Of a DNA stretch of 64,000 nucleotides, positions 22,963-35,290 are shown one piece after another. The notes under the pieces are model-generated. The model searched no databases, was not told the origin of the DNA, and saw only the letters and a list, made by a program, of their open reading frames with translations. This DNA is from Stercorarius parasiticus. Its lineage: Eukaryota; Chordata; Aves; Charadriiformes; Stercorariidae. The DNA lies in NCBI GenBank assembly GCA_013396915.1, contig VWZL01001371.1:1193662-1257661 (forward strand), given 5' to 3'. The stretch's first letter is position 1. The number at the start of each line of letters is the position of its first letter. The position numbers were made by a program, and so were the translations under genes.

Positions 22963-24939
22963 TATTAGCACATTGTTATGGACCCTATGGGAACAGGAAA
23001 TTTGATTTTGGAGCCAGGAACATAAATTGGGGAAAGATTTTTTTTTTTTTNATGGCCTGTGTTCAATGTTCAGTTTTAGAAAATCCCTGAACAAAAGAAG
23101 TCTTGAACTACATCAAGTGGTCTGGTTACTGCAGGTATGATTTCTGACAATGATCAGAGTTGTATTCAGAAAATATTTGTAGGGACTGTCAGACTGAGGG
23201 AAGATTGCATTAGAGTTTGGGTTTTAAAGTTCAGGCCAGGCAATTCCTCCGGATTTTTGCTATGTGTTGTCACCATCTCACAGTTTCTTCCAGGGAATAC
23301 CACTGTGAAATGTGGAAGCCATGTTCATGTGATAAAACCGATCCCAGTAACAGAGAATGTGAGTCTGATAGATATTGATTTGGGTCATCTGATAGTGTCA
23401 ACTACTATGCCATAAAATCTCAAAGCATTGTTGTAAATGCAAGAACCTAGGAAAGAAGGAAGAAGGGCTCTTTACTGGGAAATCAGTGTTGCCTCCAAGG
23501 TAAGGAAAAGTCAGAGGTGTTTCATTCACTGAACAATGGCACAGGAAATTCAAGTGATGCTACAGAAGCCTGGCAGTTAAGCCATCAAGCATGTTATTTA
23601 ATACTACCTCATGCAGTCATTTTAATTTTGGATTTAGATAATATGCCAGAGAAGTCTTGTTCATATATATATACACGTAGGTATGTATGTAGGGCGTGAT
23701 TTCTCCATGCATACAGCAATTTTCATCTAAATATCTGTATGCAGGCTCAAAATACTAAGCAGTGCTTTTCATATTTTCTCCTGCTGTACAGAAATGGTGT
23801 AACCAAAATGTCTTTCACATGAATATAGTCACGCAGACATAATGTCTGAAGGAGCTGTGCAGTGTGGTGTCCTTGACCCAAGGATTTGGTCTCCAAGGAT
23901 TTTGGAGCTAATGCCTTCAAGAGGCATGCGGACTAGTGAATTGCTGTAGCCAACTCTGTATATATTTGGTGACTTCCCAACTCTCTTCCCAACATCTTCA
24001 TTTGTGTATCCATTACACTTGATTTCATCCCTTCTCCTGTGTCCCCATAATTGTTTACAAGTGCCAGGTGTTAATGTTCCACTACATCATAACTCATTTC
24101 CAAGTACTTAGTAATCTCAGAGAAGCAAAATTTGTGGGCACAAAATACCACTTTTACGCAAAGGAAGTTCTGTATAATTGTAGTGTATCTTCATGCATGC
24201 TACAGGCTGAAAAACACATTTAACACATCAGCAGCAAGTCAGCTACACTTGGGGATAGGTTGGCAAAGTCAGGTTGAGATCTCATGTCTCCGCCTTTCAA
24301 CCTTGGAATACGCCAGCAGTTTTTGGCATTCAGGTTTCACTGTTTGCATTGCTGTTCTCTGGACTGCTGCATTTTGCAGGGTGATGCAGTTCTCAGAGGG
24401 AAAGGTATATTGTCAGTGTAATTAATGATGTAATATTTCCATACTACTTTTTACTTAGATGTTTCTAAAATATTTTTAGTGAAAGCAGGTAGAGAAGATT
24501 TGAGTTCAATAATGAGTTTCAAATAAAATGTCAGATCCACAAATAAACAGGCCACAGGCCATATGAGATAAAATTGTATTTTCCCATTCGCAGTAGATTT
24601 CAGTGAATTTCACAAGATCAACCAGTTACGTACTTTCATAGGCCTTTCTTTAATATCTTAGTCATAATCTATTTAGACATTGGTTTGCCTGAATAGCTGT
24701 AAATATCAGCATTAATGGCCTTCTCCAGTGGAAACTTACATGAACACATGACTACACCTAATTCTTGAACAAAAATAAAAATAAAGAATGCTATCTTTAC
24801 ATTTTCATTTTGCCACAATCACCATTTTTTCATCAGTGAACTAACTGCCCATAGTATATATTGCGTAGCTTTCTTCTTGCTAGGACCGGTCAAGTATTTG
24901 ACAGGCTAAAACATTGAGAAGGTTGGATTGTCTGTACTA

Positions 24940-25530
24940 GAAGAGAAGTTCACCCAGGTCAGTATTGTGTCTCCTGCAGTTTAGGGAGTGATGTATGAAT
25001 AGGGCAACCCTATGGTGATCGTCTCCTTGGTGTACTCTCCCAGTCAGCAGGCATTTTTGAATCACAGATTTCCTGAACCACAGGTAGTCTCTTTGCTTTT
25101 AGTATGTCTGATGACTTTCTGAACCCCTGCGAACTACAGTATCCTGTGGAAAGGATTTCCATAGCTCAATTATGCATGGAGAGAGGAATCATCTTCTTTT
25201 GTTTGCCTTCAGCCTGCCACCTGCTAGTTTTATTTCCCGTTCCTCGATTTTTGAACTGGGAGGCAGACAACAGCCATTTCCTTTTAAACGTTTTAAGGAC
25301 AATCATGACTATAAATGTCTTTGTTATACCCCTCCTTAGCCATGTCTTCTCCAGACTTAGAAATGGCGATCTATGTAGTTTCTCTAAATATGGAAAATGT
25401 TCCAGGCCTCTCATCATCCCATACCTTTTCTTATTTTACTTTATTCTTTTTCTGAGATGTAAATGATGTAAATCAATATTCAGGATGTGGGGATAGTATA
25501 GGTTTATATCGAGGGTCTGAGATTTTCTCT
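24940..25530 (-). mobile_element. ancient CR1-type LINE fragment, reverse orientation
   Basis: The plus strand shows, in order, degraded versions of the reverse complement of an old amniote (turtle/crocodile-like) CR1: 'cacccaggtcagtattgtgt', 'ctgaacccctgcgaactaca', 'gtatcctgtggaaaggattt', 'ttgtttgccttcagcctgcc', 'caatcatgactataaatgtc', 'ccatgtcttctccagactta' and 'tattcaggatgtgg'. The order and spacing follow that consensus as I remember it. Many indels and no open frame indicate an old insertion. ORFs inside it (25104-25466 and the reverse) are shadows. Confidence 0.75.
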
Positions 25531-28434
25531 CCACCAATGAAGTTACATAGCTGTAGTATTAGTGGCACCGGGCAGATAAGAGTGCACATAGTTCACATTA
25601 ATAGATACTACGGATATCTTGGCAACAGCAAAAATGATCTTGTTTTTCTTGGCCACATGATTTTTGGTATAAATACACAAACACACAAATATTTAATGAA
25701 TTCAGCAGAGCTGCACAAAGGGCATTGTGTCAGCAGAACAAGCCACACGCATCCCATAGGACATCTATCCCACAGCGGGAGACGCTTCTGTCGTAGAAAT
25801 GCTCGTAAATACATTGGCCTCTGTGACTGGGTTCAAGTCAAATTCAGAATAGCGAGAATTTCCTCCTTACTGTGAAAGAACTGCAGTTGTAGCAGCATTG
25901 TTACATGTGCCTTTCACTCTCTTTACCACAACGCAAGTTCCGTGGGAAGAGGCGTTATCTTACATTTCGCTAATTCTATCAGCTGATCTAATAAATGTTT
26001 TAGTTCATGGTTTGCTTTCTGAATAAGCCCTTAAAACTTCTTTTCATGAGAGGGCGGTTGCCAGCAGAGGTCACCATTGCCAGTTTGAAAGGAGTTGAGT
26101 TTCCCTAGCTTTTATTGGACTGACATTTGAAGGATAGACAAATATTTCTAAACCCACCAATCCAGCATTGACTTCTGGTGTTAAAATATTGAATCTTTTG
26201 GAGTGAAAGCATTAATTTTATGAACCCTTTATTTTTTATCAGTAGAGTTTGTTATTAAAATATAGACGAAAAAGTTTTTAAAATTACCAATGTTTTTTCC
26301 ACATACCTTTAATTTAATTCCATTAATACTAACTAATTTGTATTCCATATTCTGTTAGTCCTAAAAGCATTTTGAGAAGAAACAGAAAACCAATTAATAG
26401 AATTTACATTTAAAGGAACATTTTTATATGGACAAAGCCATGGAGAGCAGTAGGGGAATTTAGGGGACTTATTCTATTGATTAAAATAATCTAGTTTTTA
26501 AATATGTTCTATCTAACCCTCGTTCTAGGTATCCCATTAAAGAAGGACATTTTACACTTGAAAATGCTAATCTGAACACGTATCTTAGGTATTTTTCTGA
26601 CTTGATTTTTAAAATCTGACAGTGATTCCATAGACTGCCTAGTTATTCTACGTAACAATTGTTTACTTAGCATGTGGGTTGTAATGATCTTTTGTGCTCA
26701 TTGTAATTCTCCACTGAACTTAAATTAAGACATCTGAAAAGGTAATTTAAGCTTTTGATTGAGAAAATAAACACTGCTTAGCTAAGAGGATGAGAAAAAG
26801 AAAGCCACAGTTACTTTCTTTACTACTTTATTATGAGACTGACAGATCGCTTTAGGGTGAGTGGCTGGGATTGATTGAGATGTGAAATCACTATTAGTCT
26901 ATTGCACAGATTCATCAGGAGGGCTCCTCTCCAGACCTTGCTGGGATTTGTTAGAAAATGATTTTTTTATATATATATGAGAATATATTTGAAGGCCAAA
27001 TCTTTCTTATCATACTCATGTGAACACTCCCGTTTATTTGGTTCTTCATTCCATCACTGTAACCTCTTTGTAAAAGTGCAGAAAATATTGTAACCTTCTG
27101 AGTTTCAGGCAAACGTCTGAAATGTTGTTGTCAGGGTTATTTCAAAAAGCCTGTTATTCCATAATATTTGAAACAGCTCAGAAGTGCAAAGAGTAGGAAC
27201 GTACGGGCAAGTTAACTCCCTCTCTATCTTTTTGCAGACAATTGTCACATTTTATTTTGGCTTAGCAAAAAAGTGCCAAAAGGACTTTACTGTGATACTC
27301 TAATGCATGAAAACATCCATAAATCATCTGTCTAACAGTTACAATGCAACTTCGAAGTTGTCACAACTTGGAAAAACCAGCCTGACAAGCATGCTCACTT
27401 TTGCTGTTTTTCTAAAACTTCTTGAGCATATAAGGAGAATTTAAAGTGAAGAAAGCAACTGAAGCACAAACACTTTTTGTTCTCAGCACACATATTCCTT
27501 CTGTCTCCCTGACTGGGGTCCCCATTTTTGTCTCTGACTGGTGTATCAGGTAAAACAGTATTAGCACCGGGTATAAATCAACAAACATTGTCGGTTCCAT
27601 TCTGTCACTAACAGGCAGGCAGGAGGGCATTTGTGAGCTCTTCCAAGTGGACATCCTAGAGGATACACAATCTCTAGTGACCTGCTGCTCTGCCTATGGC
27701 TAAAAGGTTTCTGCCTTGGGCCAATCATTCTTTGGTTTACCTATTTATTCATATTAGTAAAGAAAGAAAGAAAGGAGTTCTTATCTAGAGTAGAATTATC
27801 ATAGGAAAAAAAAAAGCAAAGTGTTAAGTAAGCCTTAATATTTAGAACAAAGACAGCAAAGAATTCTTATATAGGTGTAACTGCTGTACGATGCAGATAA
27901 AACTTCTCATAATAATAAAAAGTTATCATATAGCTGGACAAAAAGAATGAGAAGACTAGTTATGTTTCTCTAAGATTAAGCTGTTCTTACTAAAGATGTT
28001 TTTCAAGCTTTAAGCTTAAACACAGATGCTTTATGAACACCTTCCAGATGTGTGTGCAGTTTAACCTGCATTAGTAGATGCAATTTTCAGTTTCACTAGA
28101 CCACACTTTTCTTGCAAATGCTATTTTTAAGCAACGAGCACTCAAGAGAGTGAAAATCACTGTACAGCAAAACCACATTAGCTAATTTTCAAGATACCAA
28201 ACTTCACAACTGGTGCAGCAACCGCATTACTTGCTTTGTGAAAACTGACTGTTGTGGGGTCACTCACCTCAGAGCAGTGCCGCTGGGCGCCGGGGGTACA
28301 GGGAATCCCGAGGGTTGTCCAAGCTGTTTTGTAGGCTCTGGCACCCCAGTCCGTGGACACTTTCCCAAGCCAGAAGAGCCATTCACATTCCCTCTGCCTT
28401 TCCAGCCTCATTCACTGCTCTCGGGGCTCTGCTG

Positions 28435-28556
28435 CCTGCACTGACTCACAGAAATTAAGCTCCCTCTGGGTCCTAGTGCTGTAAACGTGTGGGAGCTGCA
28501 CGGACTCGCAGGAATTCGGCCTTTGGCTTGGTGCCTAGTCTATGTAGTGATGCACA
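28435..28556. repeat. imperfect 61-bp direct duplication
   Basis: 'ctgcactgactcacagaaat' (from 28435) recurs as 'ctgcacggactcgcaggaat' (from 28496). Both are followed by a T/G/C-rich segment ending in 'cctagt' about 40 bp later. The offset is 61 bp. Confidence 0.6.
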
Positions 28557-28970
28557 GATGTGCAGTGAAAGTTTCGAAGCGTGCACTGGTTGTATGACTA
28601 TGCAAACATAATACTGAGAAACCCTCCAACTTCCTGGTTCCACTGTCAAGAACTGAAACCCTCTTTAAGGGATGTTTTGTCTTCAGCCTCTCTACTTTGC
28701 ATCTTAATCCTTGCACTCAATTTAAAGATGAGAGCTCACAGAAAGAAACTCCGAGCTCCCTGATGAATGGCTACTTTTGAAAATCATCTCTAGAGCCCTT
28801 TACTCATGTCATGAGTCTATAAAACCTATGGGAACACCAGTAGTTAACTGGTGAAGCAGTGGACTGGGATCCCTGCGAAAATTTTGCAGTCCCCGTTATC
28901 AGGTGTCTTTAACAGGGGTCAGCCAAACACTGATGTAGAGTAGCAAAGAATTATTTTACCCTGACTTGGA

Positions 28971-29020
28971 GCAGAGGAAAAGATTATATAAGAACCCTTC
29001 CAGCCTTAATATTCTGTGTT
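28971..29020 (+). mobile_element. short CR1 3' tail fragment
   Basis: 'gacttggagcagaggaaaag', then 'aacccttccagccttaatat' and 'tctgtg' match the order of the CR1 terminal region. It is only ~50 bp and has diverged in the middle. Confidence 0.5.
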
Positions 29021-30948
29021 TAACGTGCTTACCTTAAGCAACAGAGATAGGGAAATGTTTTTCATTATGCTTGTGGAGGAGGATTAACTACTTTACAAGG
29101 AAACAACAGTGTGTTTTAAACACCAATAACTATAGGAAAGAAATGCAAAAGTGAAAAATTTCATAAGGTAAAAAAAAGCAGTAAGTTGGCTAAAAACTCT
29201 GCTCAAAAATATGTGGTTGACTACGTAGAGAATTATGAAGCAGCCCCTTAGAATTTCATAGTTCTTATTTTGGCATAATGTAACCTTTGTGATTACACAG
29301 ACGCAAGGAAAAAATGTAAATCGTCTTCGATTGAAAAGCAGACAACTGTATTTTATCTTTGTGGAAATTATTGAACATTTTTTGATTCCGTCCAGAAGAG
29401 GGCAGCCATATGGAGAGACTTGTCCTTAAAATCCTTTGCGGAAGGGAAAGATGTGTCGAAGGTACTACGTAAAGACATAGAGCAAGAAGGCAAAGTAGCT
29501 TTGAAATTACATTTTGTATTTGCCACATGGATGTGCTGCTTTCTGAACCTGAAGCAAGCATATCTTCATATTTCATTAAAACTAGTAGATAAACCTTAAA
29601 TTTCTTCCCCACAGTGCCGAAGATAACTGCGGCATCAGTGCTAGACTGTTTCTTGGAGGGTGGTGTGCATTTAAAATGGCCTGAAATATCCTTAAGGAAA
29701 TTGCAGCACAAATTCTTGATGCAAGTGCTAAAATTACCTTCCCAATTTGCCAGGATTACGCAGATTGCTTTGTTTTTCTGAAAGAAAAATGCTTTCCGTA
29801 CATGATAGCAGTCACAGGTCAAAATGTGATGTCTTCATTTACACAGCCATCCATCAGAGTTTCTGAAAGTTTTGCCTGTAAAACTTGACCTCAGGATTTG
29901 GCCTTAGCTTCATATTTCATTGCAGAAATGCCAGGCTATTCTTGTGTTGAGCATTTGTCTTGCTTCATTAGAATATCCTCAGATTAGGACTTTGTGCTGG
30001 AAAATTTGAAAGAGCATTGTAGCCCATTGTGACTGTAGCAAACAGCATCAAACCAGAGCTATAAAAAGATATGCTTTTTTTTCTTTACTTAAAAGTTATT
30101 GCACACTTGCGTTTAGCATCTCTGCAATTGATTTCTTGGCAAGAGCTGTTTTTTGCCTGTTTTTTTTCTTAAAACTGTGGTCACAAAAGCTCATTTGGAC
30201 ACAGTAATCAATAATACACTGTGTTCATACTTGATCTGTATCACAAACACTTAGTTCTGTCTTGAAGAAGTCCTCCTGTACCTTATTCTTGTACCTCTTG
30301 AGTTTACACCAGCAGGCTGATATAAGCAAGCAAGAAGGACAGCTGCGACAATCCCTGGGAAAAAGCACTAGCTTGTATTCTCTTTACTTACGTTCCATGT
30401 AAGCCAAACAAACACCGTTTCTAGCTTTCGGAGTAGGAGTAGCCCTGCCGGCACACTAGCAGTGCACAGAACGCCCGATCCCAGGTGCACTGCTGTACTC
30501 CGAGCTGAGCGTCTGAAAGCATTGCATGGTGGTCACGTATCTTTCTCTTTTAGCAGTGGTCCGAACATCACATTTAAAGAGAAAAGCCTTACTACATGCA
30601 TGGTTGCTTAACTTTCATCCTCCATTAGCTGAGGATTTTCTTGCTTTGGCAGGTCACTGCATACAAGATGAGGGACTGGTAACGTTAGGCTGAGTGAGTA
30701 AAAGATGCGCCGTGCGGTCAGAGAAGCAGCTGCATAAAGAAAAGTTCTGTGAGCACAGAACTAATGAATCCCGGTTCTCTACAGATTTGCATCCACTTAT
30801 TTCTCTGCCTGTACTACAGTAATTTCAGGTCTCCCATGATCTCTTGTATGAGCTTCCTTAAACAAAATCTCCAGATCCCCCTAAGAGTAAATCAATCCAG
30901 TGTGTGCCTGAGTGCTGCCATGTAGTGCACAAACACATTTCATTTCAG

Positions 30949-31007
30949 GAAAACAAAAGTGCTCAGACCAAAATGAAGAGCAGCACTGTTGAGAGTGATG
31001 ACTACAG
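30949..31007 (+). CDS. penultimate exon of an unidentified plus-strand gene
   Basis: The acceptor is 'aacacatttcatttcag' and the donor is CTACAG|GTAAGATG; both are near consensus. Only one of the three frames is open: ENKSAQTKMKSSTVESDDY, then AG of a split Ser codon. The Ser/Lys/Asp-rich composition and 'DDYSYV' at the junction would suit a cytoplasmic tail with phosphorylatable tyrosines. That is inference. No upstream exon was assigned with confidence. Confidence 0.45.
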
Positions 31008-32371
31008 GTAAGATGTTTTGTATTCTCCTGACGGTAGGGCTATCTGTTCTGAGGTCTAGTCTGAGTTCGGTGTTGCCCTAAGCCCCGCAACAGCAACTGT
31101 GGATCGTCACAGACTCTTCCTTCCATATCAGCACTTCTGTACAAGAAAGCTGGCAGGTGGAGGAGGCACAGTGTATGAAAAAAGTGCCTTATGCTTATGT
31201 GGTACATTTAGCATTGTAAGGGGGCTTCAGCACTGTAGGTGAATTCCTCCTGGAGTCAGTGTCTTTCGTGCTGCTGAAGGTCTCAGGGAAGGCGTTTGGG
31301 AAGTTGCTGGGATTTTCTGTTTAGAAGCAGCACTCTTCAATGAAAAAAGCTGCCCAAAATGATGAAAGTCCTCATTTATTTCTGAAATCTTTGTGGGTTT
31401 GGAAGTAACACGGGTGAGTACAGCTGCTATTCCTAAAATTTTGTCACTTTAGGGAGGTGTCGGGTCACTGAGAAAGGGGCCCACAGAGCATCAGTTTTCA
31501 GAGATCCTATAAAAGTATAGGGGGATGGGATGAGCTTAACAAGTTGTATTTTCTTCAGAGACACTTATTTACGTGTGTGTGCGAACACACATTCAATACT
31601 TCCTAGTAATACTAAGTCTCTACATGAAAAAACATATATAAAAAATAACCTACTTTCCCTAACTGTCATGGAGGTGCTTTGGTGTGAATGCAGGAAAAGT
31701 TTTAAGCATCTCAAATGAAGCATTCAAAGTGTAAGACAGTGTCTGTTTTACCTAAAAGAATATTTATCATTTCTGGTTTTAAAAATTTCCAGAAAATAGA
31801 ACATAGCTATCTTGTGTAAACTTGTTTGAGAGCTCTCTTCCTAAGGCTAAATTGAATTAAACTTTTCCCTCAATATTCAGCTGGAGGAAACTTAGCCATT
31901 TTTGGCTACGTAGAAGTTAACCAAGATGTTGGAAGGAATGATCACAATGCAAATTATCTTCTTGTGTTAGTTACAAAAAATAAGAAAGTTGATACAGGAA
32001 TCAGGTGGTTATTTTGTCTTTATTAGTTTGTGTAGCATTACTTTGTAGTATTATGTGTATGATAGAAGTTACTAGGAAAAAGCAGCAGCTCACTTACAGG
32101 TCATGAATAAATAGGTCAGACAAACAAGTTCATTACTGATTTACTGTAGGACTCAGTCTCCTGTAAATGTTTTCTTAACTGTTTCTGCCACATGGCTTCA
32201 CAGTTGAGTCGATAACACATGCAGAATGTAGCTTGGGTGCGTCGGAAAATTGATCTGTACATGATGCATTTCCAATACGCTGCAATTCAAACCAAGCGGT
32301 GATTAGAAATGTTCATTTATGGTGAATTATGGAAGTGATTTGCACTAATCCTTTCTTTCTCTTCTGGTTAG

Positions 32372-32495
32372 TTATGTAGTGCACAGTAGAAAGAAAACAT
32401 CTCAAAAGCCTGAGCTTGCTAAAAGCGACGTGTCTGTTGATTGTTCAAGTGGTGTTACAGACAGACAATATAATTCTAATGGCAGTGACATATAG
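32372..32495 (+). CDS. terminal coding exon of the plus-strand gene
   Basis: The acceptor is strong ('tttctttctcttctggttag'). The first base completes the split Ser from 30949-31007. The frame then runs 40 codons (YVVHSRKKTSQKPELAKSDV ... ending QYNSNGSDI) to TAG at 32493-32495. The intron is about 1.36 kb. I do not recognise the protein. I see no AATAAA in the next ~1 kb, which weakens the call. Confidence 0.45.
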
Positions 32496-33644
32496 ACACG
32501 GCAGAGCAATGAGAAAAACTTTACGTTACTCTTCAGACTGAGCAGAGATTTTTCCCAATAGTTGTTTGGAAAGATATGTAGTAACTAAAAATATTTCTGG
32601 AACACACAAGGCCTGCACTTCTGTTGGAATACCTTTTTTATTAATGCTATTGACTGGCAGTGAGGGTTAAATGAGAGCGTATATGCTATTTAAAATATCA
32701 AAAGAACTGTGGATTTTGAAAATCAGCACTTGTGTTTATTCTGTGCTTTTCTGTGAGAGGATAAAAGGTTTTAAGATACTCCACTTAGTAGCTGTAAATT
32801 TTTTTCCCAAAATGTATCTTTTTGCACTTGGCTGAACCAGACCTGGGTTGAAGTCTGAATTCTCCGTGGAAATAATAGTTTGTCTGTCAGAGTTCATTAG
32901 TTGCGAGGTCTCTCTCCGTGGACAAAAGCTCTTTGATGCAGTTTTATAAGGAGCACACGTGGTCTGGTGTACCTTTCATATTCATCTCCATGACAGGAGC
33001 ATTTCAAGAACTAGTAAAATGCGTGCTTCCCCTGTTTTGGGGTTGGGTTTTATTGACTGATTATATGCTACTAACACTGTGCTCGCACCTATCTTTCTAA
33101 GATCCAGAGTCTGACAGTGGTATCCTTTTTTGGGGGTATCAGCACTGTCAGTGAAGCTCATAGCTGTTTAAAGACTCACTCACCCAATGTCAGCATGAAG
33201 CGAGGCCCAGATGTGTTGCTGGATAGCCAGGCTATCATTTGTAGATTGCCTGAGAAACCATGGCTTTCAGCATTGCTCCTCTGCTTGCTGCAAAGCATTT
33301 GGGACCAGAGAGGAGTATCGACTCTCGCGCAGAGTGACTCCTCTCTGCTCTGATCTATGAAACGGGCCTGATGTTTTCTCTTCTTGCTCTCTACCGCTCG
33401 TCTACCATGCTGTATTAGAAACTATGTCTCCTTGTCAAAGTCTGGCTTCATCACATGTGCACAGTGTGCACTGAGATAATGAGAATAATTTGCCAGTACG
33501 GCCATACTTTGCTCATGACCTTTGGAGTTGGCAACCGCTTAAGAGATTTTATATCCACAGGGGATGAGTATTATAATCTGATCCTTTTTGCCATGTTAGT
33601 GGGCAAATGACATATGAATGTATCATAATTTTTCCTTCTTTCAG

Positions 33645-33893
33645 GCTTGCAGTACTGAATCTTCATATAGAGCTGCAGGTCTTCCTAGAGACACACGATG
33701 TGTATCAGAGTCTGCCCTACAGGCAGTCCCACAAGGCACTGTGTTGTACTTGTTCTTAAGGGAGGTGTCAGTGGCCCTGAATAGCAAGTGGCTTTTGAAC
33801 GTCACAGGAACTATAAGCACTGTCCCAAAGATTCTCCCACAGACGTATCTTCTTTTTTCAGTGTGCCCTAAAACATTTCAGGGTGCCCCTTGA
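33645..33893 (+). CDS. possible alternative last exon
   Basis: A very strong acceptor (tttttccttctttcag) is followed by two open frames. One runs 82 codons to TGA at 33891-33893 (ACSTESSYRAAGLPRD...). The other is in phase with exon 30949-31007 and runs 37 codons to TAA at 33757-33759 (LAVLNLHIELQVFLETHD...). It could be an alternative 3' exon of the same gene, an exon of a non-coding RNA, or chance. Confidence 0.28.
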   Translation, partial: ACSTESSYRAAGLPRDTRCVSESALQAVPQGTVLYLFLREVSVALNSKWLLNVTGTISTVPKILPQTYLLFSVCPKTFQGAP

Positions 33894-34862
33894 CCTACTG
33901 TCATAAAGTAGACCACAAGAGGAGAGCTTGGTGCTGTCAGAGAAGGTTGCCTCATTACTTAAATCTTGTAGAGGAGGTGGGTAAAACACTTTGGCATTTA
34001 AGTTGCTGGTATATAATTTTTTTTTAAGTGTAAAATTAGGCTTTTCATTAAATATCTTTTCCTGCTCTTTGGTCTGAACACGGTCGTAAGAGGTCCAGCT
34101 TGCTCGGCCCACCTCTTTTTCTATAAACGTGCTGCCTAAAACGTCTTTCTCAGGGGCACCAGTTTTGCTGAAAGTTTTTAAGAGAGTATTTGGGCCACAA
34201 CAGAGGAGACTAAAGTCCTCACTAGCAAAATTTCACCATGCTGTGGAGTTAAGGTAAAAAAAAGTAATTTGGTAAAGTTAGCAACTACTCTGTGATAACA
34301 AGTATTACATGGCTGCTTTAAAGTTCATCTAGGATTTGTCCAAGCTCTGGTGTCAGGACAGGCTTTACAATATAAGCAAATTTCTTTGAACACTTATGCC
34401 CTGTAAAAGTTTTCAAGCTACCTGTACTTTACTATAAGTCAGTTACCATGCTAGAGGCCATACTTTGGGGACAACTACAGATTGCCTTTTTTGAAAAAAA
34501 ATCTCATCTGCAGGATTCTCCCTGACCAGTGCTCCTCTGTGTTTCTAATGCGGAGCACATTTAGGGATGCTGTAAAACATGGTTCTCTATTCCTAGCACT
34601 GTTGCATGGCAGTAATTAAAACCAGTACTGTTATTCACTCTTTATATATCAATGCCTGAAAGCACTAGCTTTGTTAGTCTGTATTCTGTAGTAAAGGTGT
34701 TTTGTTTTGTTTTTTTCCATTAAAGCTTTAGGAACAGAAAGGAATGTTTAATGACTACAGCAAAATTAGGTTAATAAAAAAATGCACTTTGTCCCCAGAA
34801 GCGGCAACGGGACATAAGATTTGAAGTAGGGATGTTGAAAGCACACCCTACCCTAATTCCAT

Positions 34863-35290
34863 TTATATCTGGATGAACCCATTGTCCATGAACTTCTCTG
34901 GTTCTTTTTTCAACCTACAGACACTATTTACTTCCACAGCCTTTTGCAGCAACAATACCCAGAAGTTCTCTACAGTCTCTTTAAAGTACTTTCTTGTAGG
35001 TCTTCTGAACTGATCTCATATAAGTTTCAATGAGTGTCCACAAGTTTCAGTGATGTCAGGTTTCCTGAACAGCAGTTCCATGTTCACCTTATCCACCAAC
35101 TTCATCATTTTGGAAGCCTCCATCACGTCCTGTCCCACCTTCTTCCTCCCCAGTTCCCCAATAAGGCAGCTGTTTCATCGTCTTAATCTCTTTACATGTC
35201 CTTCTATGAACCTTTTCTAACGCCACTATGCCCTTCCTGAGACTAGAACTGCACATAGACTCAGCAGGTGTCAGGCTGATCCCTAGTTTT
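34863..35290 (-). mobile_element. second ancient CR1-type LINE fragment, reverse orientation
   Basis: It follows the same old consensus as 24940-25530, again antisense on the plus strand: 'ccatgaacttctctggttct', 'ccttttgcagcaacaatacc', 'tcatcattttggaagcctcc', 'ccaataaggcagctgtttca', 'ctatgaaccttttctaacgc' and 'gactagaactgcacatagac'. It is heavily diverged and frameless. The short minus ORF at 35089-35322 lies inside it and is not a gene. Confidence 0.75.

Larger units (their letters stand above)
16787..24939. other. gene-poor AT-rich stretch
   Basis: No confident gene. It contains a small CR1 tail (19968-20042), poly-A/T runs (16923-16933, 22148-22176, 23038-23050), a 19-bp tandem duplication (18906-18942) and an old interspersed-repeat module near 22900. 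Isolated exon-like segments on the plus strand (17.1-17.4 kb, 23074-23134, 23294-23358) do not form a convincing chain. Confidence 0.4.
25531..30948. other. gene-poor stretch
   Basis: Mostly AT-rich unique DNA, with an AT dinucleotide patch near 26967-26988, the GC-richer duplicated patch at 28250-28556 and a short CR1 tail at 28971-29020. The 185-codon minus ORF at 29265-29822 is the longest in the window. It has no motif I recognise, and its length is not surprising for this much sequence. Confidence 0.4.

Noticed and set aside
29265..29822. Longest ORF in the window, 185 codons, minus strand
   Set aside because: No recognisable motif, no good splice context and AT-driven composition. One ORF of this length is about what is expected by chance in 64 kb read in six frames.
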